DNA of 64,000 bases, taken from contig NZ_MUKU01000013.1 in NCBI RefSeq assembly GCF_002081825.1, positions 1 through 64,000 on the forward strand. The letters run 5' to 3'. Positions 26,970 through 35,080 of the stretch are shown here, one piece after another. The notes under the pieces were generated by a model. The model was given only the letters and a program-made list of their open reading frames with translations. It was not told the DNA's origin and searched no databases. The translations under genes and the position numbers were made by a program. Position 1 is the first letter of the stretch. Each line of letters begins with the position of its first letter. Source of the stretch: Chromobacterium haemolyticum. Lineage in GTDB: Bacteria; Pseudomonadota; Gammaproteobacteria; Burkholderiales; Chromobacteriaceae.

Positions 26970-27563
26970 TCAAGCCAGTATCAGTTCCTGCAGCAAATCC
27001 TGGCCGAACCGCCAATGCCCAAGGCGCGCGGCGCTGCCCAGATGTCCATGGGCGCCGGCGTCGACCAAGGGACAGCCCCAGGCTTGCGCCATCGCTTCGG
27101 CTTCGGCCATGTTGCAGAACAGGTCGTCGCGGCTGGCCACCAGCAAGGCTGGAGCGGGCAAGCGCAGGGTGGGCGCGCTGAAGCCGGAGAACGCAGGCAA
27201 GGGCGCGTCGTCCGGCAGTTCACCGCTGGCGCGCGCCCGCGCCTCGCTGATGGGCAAGGCCGGCGGCGCCACCAGCAACAGCCCTTGCAAGCGCTTCTGT
27301 TCGCGCAGGGACAAGGTCCGCAGCCAGGCCGCCGCCGCATGGCAGCCCAAGCTGTGCGCCGCCAGCATCCAGCGGCCCGGCACCTGCTCCAGCGTGCGCC
27401 GGATACCGGCCACCCAGGCCTCGCATTCCGGGTACAGCCAATCGTCCTGCTCCACCCGGCGCGCCAACGGATAGCAGCGCTCCCAGCTGGTCTGCCAGTG
27501 CTCGGCGCCGGAATTGCCCCAACCCGGCACCGTGATCAAGGTGACGTCGTCCTCGTCCAACAT
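26970..27563 (-). CDS. RBBP9/YdeN-family alpha/beta hydrolase
   Basis: A 197-residue serine hydrolase with the RBBP9 N-terminus TLITVPGWGNSGAEHWQTSWE. The nucleophile elbow is AHSLGC (Ser), the acid is in SRDDLFC, and the His is in GAHGHLGSAA, so the triad is complete. ATG 27563 overlaps the stop of exonuclease III as TGATG, indicating coupling. The natural substrate in bacteria is unknown. Confidence 0.88.
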   Translation of the reverse strand: MLDEDDVTLITVPGWGNSGAEHWQTSWERCYPLARRVEQDDWLYPECEAWVAGIRRTLEQVPGRWMLAAHSLGCHAAAAWLRTLSLREQKRLQGLLLVAPPALPISEARARASGELPDDAPLPAFSGFSAPTLRLPAPALLVASRDDLFCNMAEAEAMAQAWGCPLVDAGAHGHLGSAARLGHWRFGQDLLQELILA

Positions 27564-28339
27564 CACAGGCTCCGCTCGTAATCGACGATCAGCGGCGCAT
27601 GGTCGGAAAACTTCTCGTCCTTGTATACCGAGGCGCTGCGCGCCAACGCCATCAACGACGGAGTCACAATGTGGTAATCGATGCGCCAACCCACGTCCTT
27701 GGCGTAAGCCTGGCCGCGGTTGCTCCACCAGGTGTAGCCCGGCGTGTCCGGATACAGACGACGCCACGCGTCGCACCAGCCCACCCGGCCCAGCAAGTCC
27801 GTCATCCAGGCGCGTTCTTCCGGCAGGAAGCCGGAGTTCTTCAGATTGCCCTTCCAGTTTTTCAGATCGATCTCGTTGTGGGCGATGTTCCAGTCGCCGC
27901 AGATCACGATGTCGCGGCCGGCCGCGCGCAGCGTTTCCAGATGCGGCATGAACACGTCCAGAAAATCGAACTTCACTTGCTGGCGCTCATCGCTACTGGA
28001 GCCTGAGGGCAGATACAGCGAAATTACGCTGAGATTGCCGAAATCCAGTTGCAGAAAGCGGCCTTCGGCGTCGATCCAGTCAACACCCAGCCCTTCCACC
28101 ACCGCGTCCGGCTGATGGCGGGTGTATAGACCCACGCCGCTATAACCTTTCTTTTCCGCATAGTGGAAATAACCGGTCATCCCGTCCGGCTGTCGCATGC
28201 GTTCGGACAGATCCGCCGCCTGGGCCTTCAGTTCCTGCACGCAGACGAAGTCGGCGTCTATGCCGGCCAACCAGTCGAAGAAACCTTTTTTATCGGCGGA
28301 GCGGATGCCGTTCAAATTGGCGGAAACGATTCGAAGCAA
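27563..28339 (-). CDS. xthA: Exodeoxyribonuclease III
   Basis: ExoIII is the AP endonuclease and 3'-to-5' exonuclease of base-excision repair. The 258-residue protein has the EEP-fold motifs VSANLNGIRSADKKGFFDWL, VQELKAQ (catalytic Glu), CGDWNIAHNEIDLKNWK (Asp/Asn) and FSDHAPLIVDY (terminal Asp-His). The start is taken as TTG 28339: it gives the family N-terminus MLRIVSANLNG and has GGGAGAG five bases upstream. The only longer option is another TTG at 28369 without a site. Confidence 0.93.
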   Translation of the reverse strand: MLRIVSANLNGIRSADKKGFFDWLAGIDADFVCVQELKAQAADLSERMRQPDGMTGYFHYAEKKGYSGVGLYTRHQPDAVVEGLGVDWIDAEGRFLQLDFGNLSVISLYLPSGSSSDERQQVKFDFLDVFMPHLETLRAAGRDIVICGDWNIAHNEIDLKNWKGNLKNSGFLPEERAWMTDLLGRVGWCDAWRRLYPDTPGYTWWSNRGQAYAKDVGWRIDYHIVTPSLMALARSASVYKDEKFSDHAPLIVDYERSL

Positions 28340-28413
28340 GAGACTCTCCCGTGATATGCTTGCCGGCAATTTTTTCAGCCGTTCAAACAGTTAACAGTTA
28401 ATAAGGAGTAAAG

Positions 28414-29058
28414 ATGAGCGATTTCCGTCAGGATTTTATTCGTTTTGCGCTCGACAAGCAGGTTTTGAAGTTTGGCGAGTTCATCACCAAGGCCGGCCGC
28501 AAGTCACCCTACTTCTTCAACGCCGGCCTGTTCAACGACGGCCTGTCCACTTTGCACTTGTCCCGCTTCTACGCCAAGTCGATACTGGAGAGCCGCGTGC
28601 AATTCGACATGCTGTTCGGTCCGGCCTATAAAGGCATCATCCTGGCAGCCGGCGCGTGCATGGCCATGGCGGAACAAGGCCGCAACGCGCCCTTCGCCTA
28701 CAACCGCAAGGAAGCCAAGGATCACGGCGAAGGTGGCACCCTGGTGGGCGCCCCGCTGCAAGGCAAGGTCCTGATCATCGACGACGTGATCTCGGCCGGC
28801 ACCTCGGTGCGCGAATCCGTGCAGTTGATCCGCGCCGCCGGCGCCGAACCGGCTGGGGTGGCTATCGCGCTGGACCGCATGGAGCGCGGCAGCGGCGAAT
28901 TGTCGGCGGTGCAGGAAGTCGCCCAGCAACACGGCCTGCCGGTCATCGCCATCGCCACGCTGAAAGACCTGCTCGGCTTCCTGGAACATAGTCCGGAACT
29001 GGCTGCGCACCTGGACGCAGTGCGCGCCTACCGGGCGCAATACGGAGTCAACGACTAA
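28414..29058 (+). CDS. pyrE: Orotate phosphoribosyltransferase
   Basis: PyrE joins orotate and PRPP to make OMP in pyrimidine synthesis. The 214-residue protein has the PRPP-binding motif [18 protein letters not shown] and the catalytic loop [14 protein letters not shown] strong AAGGAG site lies before the ATG. The stop overlaps the start of the next gene (TAATG). Confidence 0.97.
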   Translation: MSDFRQDFIRFALDKQVLKFGEFITKAGRKSPYFFNAGLFNDGLSTLHLSRFYAKSILESRVQFDMLFGPAYKGIILAAGACMAMAEQGRNAPFAYNRKEAKDHGEGGTLVGAPLQGKVLIIDDVISAGTSVRESVQLIRAAGAEPAGVAIALDRMERGSGELSAVQEVAQQHGLPVIAIATLKDLLGFLEHSPELAAHLDAVRAYRAQYGVND

Positions 29059-29651
29059 TGAAACCGCTTGCCGGACTCGCGCTGCTGATGCTGGGAACCG
29101 TCGCCTATGCCGGCGGCCTCTACAAGTGGGTGGACGAGTCCGGCAAAGTGCATTACAGCGACTCTCCTCCGCTCCAGAGTCAGCAGCAGGGCGTTGCCGA
29201 GCTTTCCAAGCAGGGCTCCGTCACCAAACCGGCGGAAAGCCCCGCCGCGCGCCAAGCGCGCGAGGCCGCCGAAGCGGCTCAAAAACAACGCGACGCCCAT
29301 CAACTGGAAAATACCCGCCGCGACAACGCGCTGGTGGAAAGCTACGCCAACCTGCAGCAACTGCAAGCCGAGCGAGCCAAACAGCAGGCTGTGCTGCAAA
29401 GCGCGCTGGACGCGCTACAGCAACGCGCCCGCGGCCTGACGCTGCAAGTTCAAGGCATTCAGCAGGACATAGCCCAGAGCCTGCGCAACAAACAAGCGCC
29501 TCCGCAAAACAGTCAGCGCAATCTGAACGTGCTGCAGGCGGAGCAAGCTGAACTGGCCAGGCAAATCGCCGCTAAGCAGCAGGAGCTGACCGCGTTCCGC
29601 CAAAAAACCCAGAACGATCTGAACCGTTACCGGCAATTGCGCGGCGAATAG
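29058..29651 (+). CDS. DUF4124 periplasmic protein with coiled coil
   Basis: A 197-residue secreted protein: signal peptide with cleavage near AYAGG, a DUF4124 segment GGLYKWVDESGKVHYSDSPP at residues 18-37, then a long Gln/Ala-rich coiled coil. DUF4124 marks many proteobacterial envelope proteins of unknown role. Its start overlaps the pyrE stop, so it is translationally coupled to a pyrimidine gene with no obvious functional link. It ends 14 bp from a convergent gene. Confidence 0.88.
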   Translation: MKPLAGLALLMLGTVAYAGGLYKWVDESGKVHYSDSPPLQSQQQGVAELSKQGSVTKPAESPAARQAREAAEAAQKQRDAHQLENTRRDNALVESYANLQQLQAERAKQQAVLQSALDALQQRARGLTLQVQGIQQDIAQSLRNKQAPPQNSQRNLNVLQAEQAELARQIAAKQQELTAFRQKTQNDLNRYRQLRGE

Positions 29652-29665
29652 CGCGCCGGACAGTC

Positions 29666-29995
29666 TTACTGTCCTCCGTCCTTGCGCTGCCAAGCCTCGT
29701 TCAAGGCCTTGGTGGCCGCCTCGCTGGTCTGCGCCGCGGCGGCTTGAGCCGACTTGGCCGCCTCCAACTCCGCGTTGGCCCCGCTCAAACCCGCCTGCGC
29801 TTCCGTCAAACGCTGTTCCGCCTTGACCTTGTCGGACTCGGCCTGCGCCAAACGCGCGTCCGCTTTTTGCTGCGTGCCACGCACTTGCTGGTAGTACATC
29901 TGCGCCGCCAACAACTGTTCATCCGCCGTCTGCGCCAAAACCAGCGCCGGCAACGCCAAGGCGGTCAAGGCCGCGACGATTCCGTTTACCTTCAT
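29666..29995 (-). CDS. Small secreted coiled-coil protein, unknown function
   Basis: A 109-residue protein with a signal peptide (cleavage near VLAQ) and a mature part that is one continuous helix-forming stretch of Ala, Glu, Gln and Lys (ADARLAQAESDKVKAEQRL). ATG 29995 has GGGAG eight bases upstream. No domain is recognised. It lies after the hemO-DUF454 pair on the same strand, separated by about 35 bp, and could be part of that transcript. Confidence 0.75.
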   Translation of the reverse strand: MKVNGIVAALTALALPALVLAQTADEQLLAAQMYYQQVRGTQQKADARLAQAESDKVKAEQRLTEAQAGLSGANAELEAAKSAQAAAAQTSEAATKALNEAWQRKDGGQ

Positions 29996-30030
29996 CACAC
30001 AGCTCCCGTTTTCGGTGTAGAGGCGCAAGC

Positions 30031-30468
30031 TTAACGCGGCGGCAGAGTTTTGGCTAAATCCGGCTGCGGAGCCAGGGCCGGCTCCGCCGCATGCGAAGGC
30101 CGCGACAACAAGTAAAGCAAGACGCTCAACTCAATCGCTCCAACCAGCCACGGCACCCAATGCGGCGGCCGAGCCAGCAGCAAGGCGATGAAGCCCGCGC
30201 CCATGCCCAGCGCGGCAAAACACTTGGCCTTGACCGGCACCACCCGCTGCTCGCGCCAGCGGCGCAGGCCCGGCCCGTAACGCGGATGCGCCAACAGCCG
30301 CTGCTCCAGCCGCGGGGAGGATTTGCTGAAACAGGCCAGCGCCAAAATCAGGAAGATCGTGGTGGGCATCACCGGCAGCAGAGCGCCGATGATGCCCAAG
30401 ACCAGCATCGCCACGCCGGCGCACAAGTAGAGCCAGCGCACCGCGGGATGCCGCGCGCGATGACTCAA
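30031..30468 (-). CDS. DUF454 (YbaN-like) inner-membrane protein
   Basis: A 145-residue membrane protein with the DUF454 core GIIGALLPVMPTTIFLILAL and CFSKSSPRLEQRLLAHPRYG, followed by a WREQRVVP segment and a C-terminal helix pair. The start is read as TTG 30468, overlapping the hemO stop. AGGTG lies six bases upstream inside hemO, and no ATG would keep the first membrane helix. The overlap implies coupling to heme oxygenase and hence iron control. Function unknown. Confidence 0.8.
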   Translation of the reverse strand: MSHRARHPAVRWLYLCAGVAMLVLGIIGALLPVMPTTIFLILALACFSKSSPRLEQRLLAHPRYGPGLRRWREQRVVPVKAKCFAALGMGAGFIALLLARPPHWVPWLVGAIELSVLLYLLSRPSHAAEPALAPQPDLAKTLPPR

Positions 30469-31046
30469 GCGTACACCTGGTCCAGATGGCTGTTCATGCA
30501 GGCGAATGCCGCCACCGCGCCGGCGGTAACGCGCTGCTCCGCCGCCTCGTCCAGTTGCAAGCCGTCCAACGCGGCGGTGAACGCGCGCCAGTGACGAGCG
30601 CGGCCGTCCGGATGGCCGGCCAGATGGCGAGCGCCGCAGTTCTCATCCAGGCCCAACTTACCGGCCAGCTTGTACAGAATCGCCGCACCCAGTTTGGAGC
30701 CCTCGACCACGTAGAGCCAGCCCATTGCACTGGCCACGTCTAGCGTGCTGCTGATCGGCGCTTCGCGCAATTCCGGCAGCGGCCGGTCCAGATCCCGCAG
30801 ATCGGCGGCGATGCTGTCGTAACGACGGCGCTCGGCCAGATCCGGGAACAGGCAAGCCAACTCGGGATTGTCGTAAAGCGCGTCGGCGTCTCGCAGGAAG
30901 CGGTATTGCGCCAGCAAGAAGCGCGCGTAGTTTTCACGGGTGGCGAACGGCTGATTCGCCATGATGCGTTGGTCCAACGCGTCGTGCGTTTCGTGGGTGC
31001 GGGCTTTCAGATCCTGGGTGCGGGTGTTCTCGACAACGGTAGTCAT
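30465..31046 (-). CDS. hemO: Heme oxygenase, HemO type
   Basis: Bacterial heme oxygenase opens heme to biliverdin, CO and Fe, freeing iron. The 193-residue protein aligns by eye with Neisseria HemO: THETHDALDQRIM carries the proximal heme-ligand His, followed by MGWLYVVEGSKLGAAIL and GARHLAGHPDGRARHWRAF. A Fur-box-like sequence lies about 95 bp upstream, consistent with iron repression. It is followed by a DUF454 membrane protein with overlapping start. Confidence 0.92.
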   Translation of the reverse strand: MTTVVENTRTQDLKARTHETHDALDQRIMANQPFATRENYARFLLAQYRFLRDADALYDNPELACLFPDLAERRRYDSIAADLRDLDRPLPELREAPISSTLDVASAMGWLYVVEGSKLGAAILYKLAGKLGLDENCGARHLAGHPDGRARHWRAFTAALDGLQLDEAAEQRVTAGAVAAFACMNSHLDQVYA

Positions 31047-31128
31047 GCTCTGCGTTTCCTGTTTGATGCGAAACCGACGCTCCGTGCGCAGCGGCGCGGA
31101 TGGCGGGAAGATACGATTAACTCGCCAT

Positions 31129-31159
31129 TATAATGCGAATGATTCTTACAATCATTATC
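31129..31159 (-). promoter_or_regulatory. Fur box upstream of hemO
   Basis: GATTCTTACAATCATTATC (31141-31159) matches 15 of 19 positions of the Fur consensus, and an overlapping shifted copy at 31129-31147 matches 12. A minus-strand TATAAT (complement at 31127-31132) lies next to it, so Fur would block the hemO promoter when iron is plentiful. Confidence 0.8.
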
Positions 31160-31262
31160 AAATTTACCATGTCTATGGCATTGCCGTATGGAGACGCGCC
31201 AAGACGACCGGCAAACGCGGGGAGAGGAGACACAGGAACGGGGAAGTAAAGCGAAAACAAAA

Positions 31263-31286
31263 AGGCCAGTTCTCGCGAACTGGCCT
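31263..31286 (-). terminator. Intrinsic terminator of the tRNA-Lys cluster
   Basis: AGGCCAGTTC (31263-31272) and GAACTGGCCT (31277-31286) form a perfect 10-bp stem with a TCGC loop. On the minus strand it is followed by TTTTTGTTTT. It lies 14 bp after the last tRNA. Confidence 0.92.
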
Positions 31287-31300
31287 GATTGCTATAAATT

Positions 31301-31376
31301 TGGTGGGTCGTGCGGGATTCGAACCTGCGACCAACGGATTAAAAGTCCGCTGCTCTACCAGCTGAGCTAACGACCC
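31301..31376 (-). tRNA. tRNA-Lys (anticodon UUU), copy 3 in transcript order
   Basis: A 76-nt gene: the minus strand begins GGGTCGTTAGCTCAGCTGGT, has anticodon loop CTTTTAA (anticodon TTT), the T-loop TTCGAAT, and encodes the 3' CCA. It is the distal member of three identical copies under one promoter. Confidence 0.98.
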
Positions 31377-31401
31377 GATCCTGGGCGCTAAGAGATTGTC
31401 G

Positions 31402-31477
31402 TGGTGGGTCGTGCGGGATTCGAACCTGCGACCAACGGATTAAAAGTCCGCTGCTCTACCAGCTGAGCTAACGACCC
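31402..31477 (-). tRNA. tRNA-Lys (anticodon UUU), copy 2
   Basis: Identical over 76 nt to the copies on either side, with encoded CCA and anticodon TTT. It is separated by a 25-nt spacer from copy 3 and a 37-nt spacer from copy 1. Confidence 0.98.
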
Positions 31478-31514
31478 CCTAACAAAACTCTTGGCAATTT
31501 CCGGCATCGGAAAC

Positions 31515-31590
31515 TGGTGGGTCGTGCGGGATTCGAACCTGCGACCAACGGATTAAAAGTCCGCTGCTCTACCAGCTGAGCTAACGACCC
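31515..31590 (-). tRNA. tRNA-Lys (anticodon UUU), copy 1, promoter-proximal
   Basis: Identical to the two downstream copies, with encoded CCA and anticodon TTT. It lies about 13 bp downstream of the shared promoter's -10 element. Confidence 0.98.
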
Positions 31591-31603
31591 AAGAGAGAGC
31601 GCA

Positions 31604-31632
31604 ACTATAATGAAACAGTTCAGGGTCGTCAA
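31604..31632 (-). promoter_or_regulatory. Strong sigma-70 promoter of the tRNA-Lys cluster
   Basis: On the minus strand TTGACG (complement at 31627-31632) and TATAGT (complement at 31604-31609) are separated by exactly 17 bp. A GCGC-rich discriminator follows, typical of stringently controlled stable-RNA promoters. Confidence 0.9.
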
Positions 31633-31847
31633 CGGGTTTTTGTATTTTTTTTCATGAGAATGACGCTGGCACGCTAGGAAAAGCCGGATTGAAACGGGAA
31701 CTGAAGCGTCGAGATATCATCTAAGCCCGAACGATAATTCCAAGCCGGCCTTGAAAGCCGTCAAGCCATACCCATGTGTACAACAAGGGATCAGATTGAC
31801 GCCTCCGTCGCCTGATCGCGACACCCACTTATCGGATTCAGTTGCCC

Positions 31848-32285
31848 ATGCGCACCTTCCTCATCCTGCTGTTGCTGTACCCCTTCGCAGAAATCGCCGC
31901 CCTCGTGGCTTTGGCGGATCGCTTCGGAGGTCTGGCCGTTTTCCTGTTCGTCGTGCTGTCTTCATTGCTGGGCCTGTGGATGCTTCGCAATCAGCAGATC
32001 GGTGCCTTGTTCACCCTGGGCAGCGTGATGCGCCAAGGCGACCGCGTATCGCTGTATTCCTTGCTCTGGCCGCTGCGTTATTTGCTGGCCGGCGTGCTGT
32101 TCCTGATACCAGGCGTCATCAGCGACCTGGCCGCGGTACTATTGCTGCTGCCTTTCAAAGGCCCCAGCATCGCCGTCAATACTCGCTCGGCGGCGGAACC
32201 CGGCTCCGCCGCCGACCCCGATATTATCGATGGAGAATATACCCGGGTGGACAAAACCACGCCGCCCGACCGGCGCCTTCACTAA
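31848..32285 (+). CDS. fxsA: FxsA-family membrane protein
   Basis: A 145-residue inner-membrane protein with the FxsA pattern: helix MRTFLILLLLYPFAEIAALV, a second helix pair around LFVVLSSLLGLWMLR, and a third (YLLAGVLFLIPGVISDLAAVLLLLP), then a short polar tail. E. coli FxsA affects phage T7 exclusion by F plasmids; the normal function is unclear. ATG 31848 is used. The stop overlaps by three bases with that of the convergent DUF167 gene. Confidence 0.9.
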   Translation: MRTFLILLLLYPFAEIAALVALADRFGGLAVFLFVVLSSLLGLWMLRNQQIGALFTLGSVMRQGDRVSLYSLLWPLRYLLAGVLFLIPGVISDLAAVLLLLPFKGPSIAVNTRSAAEPGSAADPDIIDGEYTRVDKTTPPDRRLH

Positions 32286-32575
32286 AGGTCCAGCCGCAGC
32301 AGAGCGTCCTCCTCGGAGGCCTCGGACTGGAGCAAAACCACCTTGCGCCGGCTCTTGTCGCCGGACAATAGTTGGACATCACGTTTCGCGACGGAGAAGC
32401 GTTGCGCCAGCCAGGCCAGCAGGGCCGCGTTGGCCTTGCCATCCACCGGCGGTGCCGCCAAGCGTATTTTCAGGCAGTCTCCATGCTCTCCCGCCGCCTC
32501 GGTTTTCTTGGCGCCGGGCTGCACGTGCAGAGTAAGACGGATGGTGCCGTTGCGGCAGTCCAGCCAAGGTTTCAT
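32282..32575 (-). CDS. DUF167 (YggU) protein
   Basis: A 97-residue protein matching the YggU family: LTLHVQPGAKKTEAAGEHGD, the core RLAAPPVDGKANAALLAWLA and the DVQLLSGDKSRRKVV segment. The family is widespread and its biochemical role is unknown. ATG 32575 gives the family length. Confidence 0.93.
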   Translation of the reverse strand: MKPWLDCRNGTIRLTLHVQPGAKKTEAAGEHGDCLKIRLAAPPVDGKANAALLAWLAQRFSVAKRDVQLLSGDKSRRKVVLLQSEASEEDALLRLDL

Positions 32576-32675
32576 GATTTTTTTCCCGCAAATCGGGAGA
32601 GTGTAGTGCAAAAGCCCCTGCGCCGGCGTCAGCCGACGGGGCGTCGGCTCTCCCTTCACTTATGAGGATATCGCG

Positions 32676-33143
32676 ATGGATATTGGAATCAACGAACAAG
32701 ACCGCCAGGAAATCGCCCATGGCTTGTCCCGCCTGCTGGCCGACACTTACACCCTGTACCTGAAAACCCACAACTTCCACTGGAACGTCACCGGGCCGAT
32801 GTTCAACACCCTGCACCTGATGTTCGAAACTCAGTACAACGAACTGGCTCTGGCGGTGGACGCCGTGGCCGAACGCATCCGCGCGCTGGGCCACCACGCG
32901 CCGGGCAGCTACGCCGACTACGCCAAGCTGACCGCAATCCAGGAAGCCGCCGGCGCCCCGCCCAAGGCGGAGGAAATGATCCGCCAGTTGGTGGACGGCC
33001 ATGAAACCGTGTGCCGCACCGCGCGCAGCATTTTCACCGTGGTTGAGCGCGCTTCGGACGAGCCCAGCGCCGACCTGCTGACCCAGCGCCTGCAGGTTCA
33101 CGAGAAGACCGCCTGGATGCTGCGCAGCCTGCTGGAAAAATAA
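32676..33143 (+). CDS. dps: Dps-family ferritin-like DNA-protection protein
   Basis: Dps forms a 12-subunit shell that oxidises and stores iron with peroxide. The 155-residue protein carries the ferroxidase ligands in [18 protein letters not shown] (His) and [20 protein letters not shown] (Glu/Asp). There is no long basic N-terminal tail, so DNA binding is uncertain. GAGGAT precedes the ATG. A strong terminator follows. Confidence 0.95.
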   Translation: MDIGINEQDRQEIAHGLSRLLADTYTLYLKTHNFHWNVTGPMFNTLHLMFETQYNELALAVDAVAERIRALGHHAPGSYADYAKLTAIQEAAGAPPKAEEMIRQLVDGHETVCRTARSIFTVVERASDEPSADLLTQRLQVHEKTAWMLRSLLEK

Positions 33144-33169
33144 TCCCCGCAGATCCCGAAGCATCCGCC

Positions 33170-33194
33170 ACGCCGCGCTCAGCGCGGCGTTTTT
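33170..33194 (+). terminator. Intrinsic terminator of dps
   Basis: ACGCCGCGC (33170-33178) and GCGCGGCGT (33182-33190) form a 9-bp stem with a TCA loop and run into TTTTT. Confidence 0.92.
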
Positions 33195-33290
33195 GCTGGC
33201 CATCGTGCTACACTTTCAGCTGCACTCGGTTCCGCCTACGGCGGCAGCCGCGGCGAACTCCGCTTACCCGGTGAAAGCCAACAGCCATCC

Positions 33291-34154
33291 ATGTCCACTA
33301 GCCCATCCTCGCCCTCATCCTCCAGCGCCACCACCATGCTGCCGCTGGGCTTGACGCTGCTCGCCTCGCTGCTGGTCCATGCGCTGCTGTTCAGCCTGGA
33401 GATGCGCCCGCGCTCCAGCCCGCCCGCGCCCGCCTCCGCCCAAATCATCAATGTTCAGTTGAACCAGATGCCCAGCCGCCTGACGCCCAAAACCCGCCGG
33501 CTGGCGGAGCAGAACAATCTGGGGGCCGGCAATAGCGCTCAGACCGACAAGCTGGCCAGCCATCGCGCGAAGCCGGTCGCCGCGCCGGTGGAACCCGGCA
33601 CGCCAGAGCCCGCCGACGCCTCCCCGCGGCAACAAACCATCGCCCGCCCGCCGGATGCCGGCAACAAGCCAGCACTGCCGCCCTCGCAATCCGGCGTGGT
33701 CGGGCATGTCAGCGCCGGCAGCTTGCTGGCCCAGGTCGGGGAGCTGAGCAGGCAATTGGGCGACAGCGGTCTCGCCGACAACGAACAGGAAAGTGGCGGC
33801 AAACAGGGCAAGCTGGCCGAAAGCGCCCGCGGTTATCCCTGGGCGCGTTATCAGGAAGACTGGCGGCTGAAAGTGGAGCGCATCGGCAACCTCAACTACC
33901 CGGAAGCCGCTCGCCGCCAAAACATTCACGGCGCGGTGACCCTGGAAGTGCTGATCGCCGCCGACGGCGGCCTACGCGAGGTGCGCGTGCTGCGCAGTTC
34001 CGGCTTTGGCGTGCTGGACGAAGCCGCGCGCCGCATCGTGGAACTGGCCGCGCCCTACCCGCCGTTTCCGGCCTCGCTCGCCGAACAATACAGCTCGCAA
34101 CGCATCCGTCAAAAATTCGTTTTCACTCGCGACAACCAACTGTCCAGTCGCTGA
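33291..34154 (+). CDS. TonB-family energy transducer
   Basis: This 287-residue protein has a short cytoplasmic N-terminus, one membrane helix (about residues 16-36, LPLGLTLLASLLVHALLFSL), a Pro/Ala-rich periplasmic spacer (about 60-185), and a C-terminal TonB domain (NYPEAARRQNIHGAVTLEVLI, VLRSSGFGVLDEAA). TonB proteins link the ExbBD proton channel to outer-membrane receptors. No exbB or exbD gene is adjacent, so its partner set is unknown; an accessory TonB is likely. Confidence 0.88.
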   Translation: MSTSPSSPSSSSATTMLPLGLTLLASLLVHALLFSLEMRPRSSPPAPASAQIINVQLNQMPSRLTPKTRRLAEQNNLGAGNSAQTDKLASHRAKPVAAPVEPGTPEPADASPRQQTIARPPDAGNKPALPPSQSGVVGHVSAGSLLAQVGELSRQLGDSGLADNEQESGGKQGKLAESARGYPWARYQEDWRLKVERIGNLNYPEAARRQNIHGAVTLEVLIAADGGLREVRVLRSSGFGVLDEAARRIVELAAPYPPFPASLAEQYSSQRIRQKFVFTRDNQLSSR

Positions 34155-34174
34155 CACATCATCAAGGAATCTCT

Positions 34175-34543
34175 ATGTACGAAGTCAATCGCAGCATCGC
34201 CCTGATCCGCCCCCTCGCCCCCTTCCACGCCTGGCTGCAAGCATTGCCCGGCGGCTTGGACGAGGAGATCTCTCTGGCGCATCTGGGCCAGGACTGCAAC
34301 GCCCTGCTGATCCCGGCGGCGGAAGATTACGCCGACGCCCAGGCCTTCGTTTTCGAACGCTACCAACAATTGTTCCAGGCCGAGCTGGCCGACTGGTGCG
34401 ACGACGACGCCCTGTGGCCGGAAGAACTCTCGCTGGAACTGTTCCAGCAATGGTTCTCGCTGGAGATCCATTCCATCGTCACCGACCTGGTCGATGAGGC
34501 GCTGGAACGCGAGGCCTTCGCGCCGCTGGAACTGGGCGAATAA
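34175..34543 (+). CDS. Conserved acidic cytoplasmic protein, unknown function
   Basis: A 122-residue acidic protein without signal peptide or membrane helix. It is predicted to be helical, with a cluster WCDDDALWPEELSLELFQQW near residues 74-93. AAGGAATCT precedes the ATG, and the gene is 20 bp after the TonB-family gene, suggesting one transcript. I do not recognise the family. Confidence 0.75.
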   Translation: MYEVNRSIALIRPLAPFHAWLQALPGGLDEEISLAHLGQDCNALLIPAAEDYADAQAFVFERYQQLFQAELADWCDDDALWPEELSLELFQQWFSLEIHSIVTDLVDEALEREAFAPLELGE

Positions 34544-34611
34544 GCATACGCGCCGTGGCGTCGCCCATGGCGGCGCCGTGTGCCATCACGAGCAAAGGGG
34601 GAAACACCATC

Positions 34612-35025
34612 ATGCAGCACAATACCAAGATCAAAGTGCGCGGCTACCATCTGGACCTGTACGGCCACGTCAACAACGCGCGTTACCTGGAGTTTCTGGA
34701 AGAAGCGCGCTGGAACTACTTCGAGAGCCGCGGGGATCTACCCTGGTTCCTGCAGTCCGGCCTGGCGCTGGTGGTCGTCAACATCAATATCGACTACCGC
34801 TACCCAGCCACCATGGGCGACGAGCTCGTGATCGAAACCGGGGTCAAGAGCATAGGCACCCGCAGCGCGGTGATGCATCAGCGCGTGAGCCTGGCCGGCA
34901 GCGGCAAGCTGGTGGCCGAGGCCGACGTCACTTTCGCTGTGTTTGACGCCAAGCAAGGCAAGGCGGTGGCGCTGGACGGCAAGCTGAAGGAACTACTGGA
35001 ACAAATGCTGGCCGAACAGGCTTGA
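34612..35025 (+). CDS. Acyl-CoA thioesterase, 4HBT hotdog family
   Basis: A 137-residue hotdog protein with the 4HBT active-site motif DLYGHVNNARYLEFLEEAR near residues 15-33 and the NIDYRYPATMGDELVIET core. It resembles YbgC/FadM-type thioesterases that hydrolyse acyl-CoA. ATG 34612 follows a GGGGG site. The substrate is unknown. Confidence 0.9.
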   Translation: MQHNTKIKVRGYHLDLYGHVNNARYLEFLEEARWNYFESRGDLPWFLQSGLALVVVNINIDYRYPATMGDELVIETGVKSIGTRSAVMHQRVSLAGSGKLVAEADVTFAVFDAKQGKAVALDGKLKELLEQMLAEQA

Positions 35026-35080
35026 TCGTCATGGCATGAACCGTCCGGGCCGCGCCCGGACTTTACCGCAGGACAAGAAA

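Noticed and set aside
31188-31370. Short plus-strand frame with GGSCGIRTCDQRIKSPLLY-like peptide
   Set aside because: It is the translation of the antisense strand of a tRNA-Lys gene, a known annotation artefact.
31661-31680. TGGCAC upstream of fxsA as a sigma-54 promoter
   Set aside because: The -12 part (TTGC) is missing at the required spacing.
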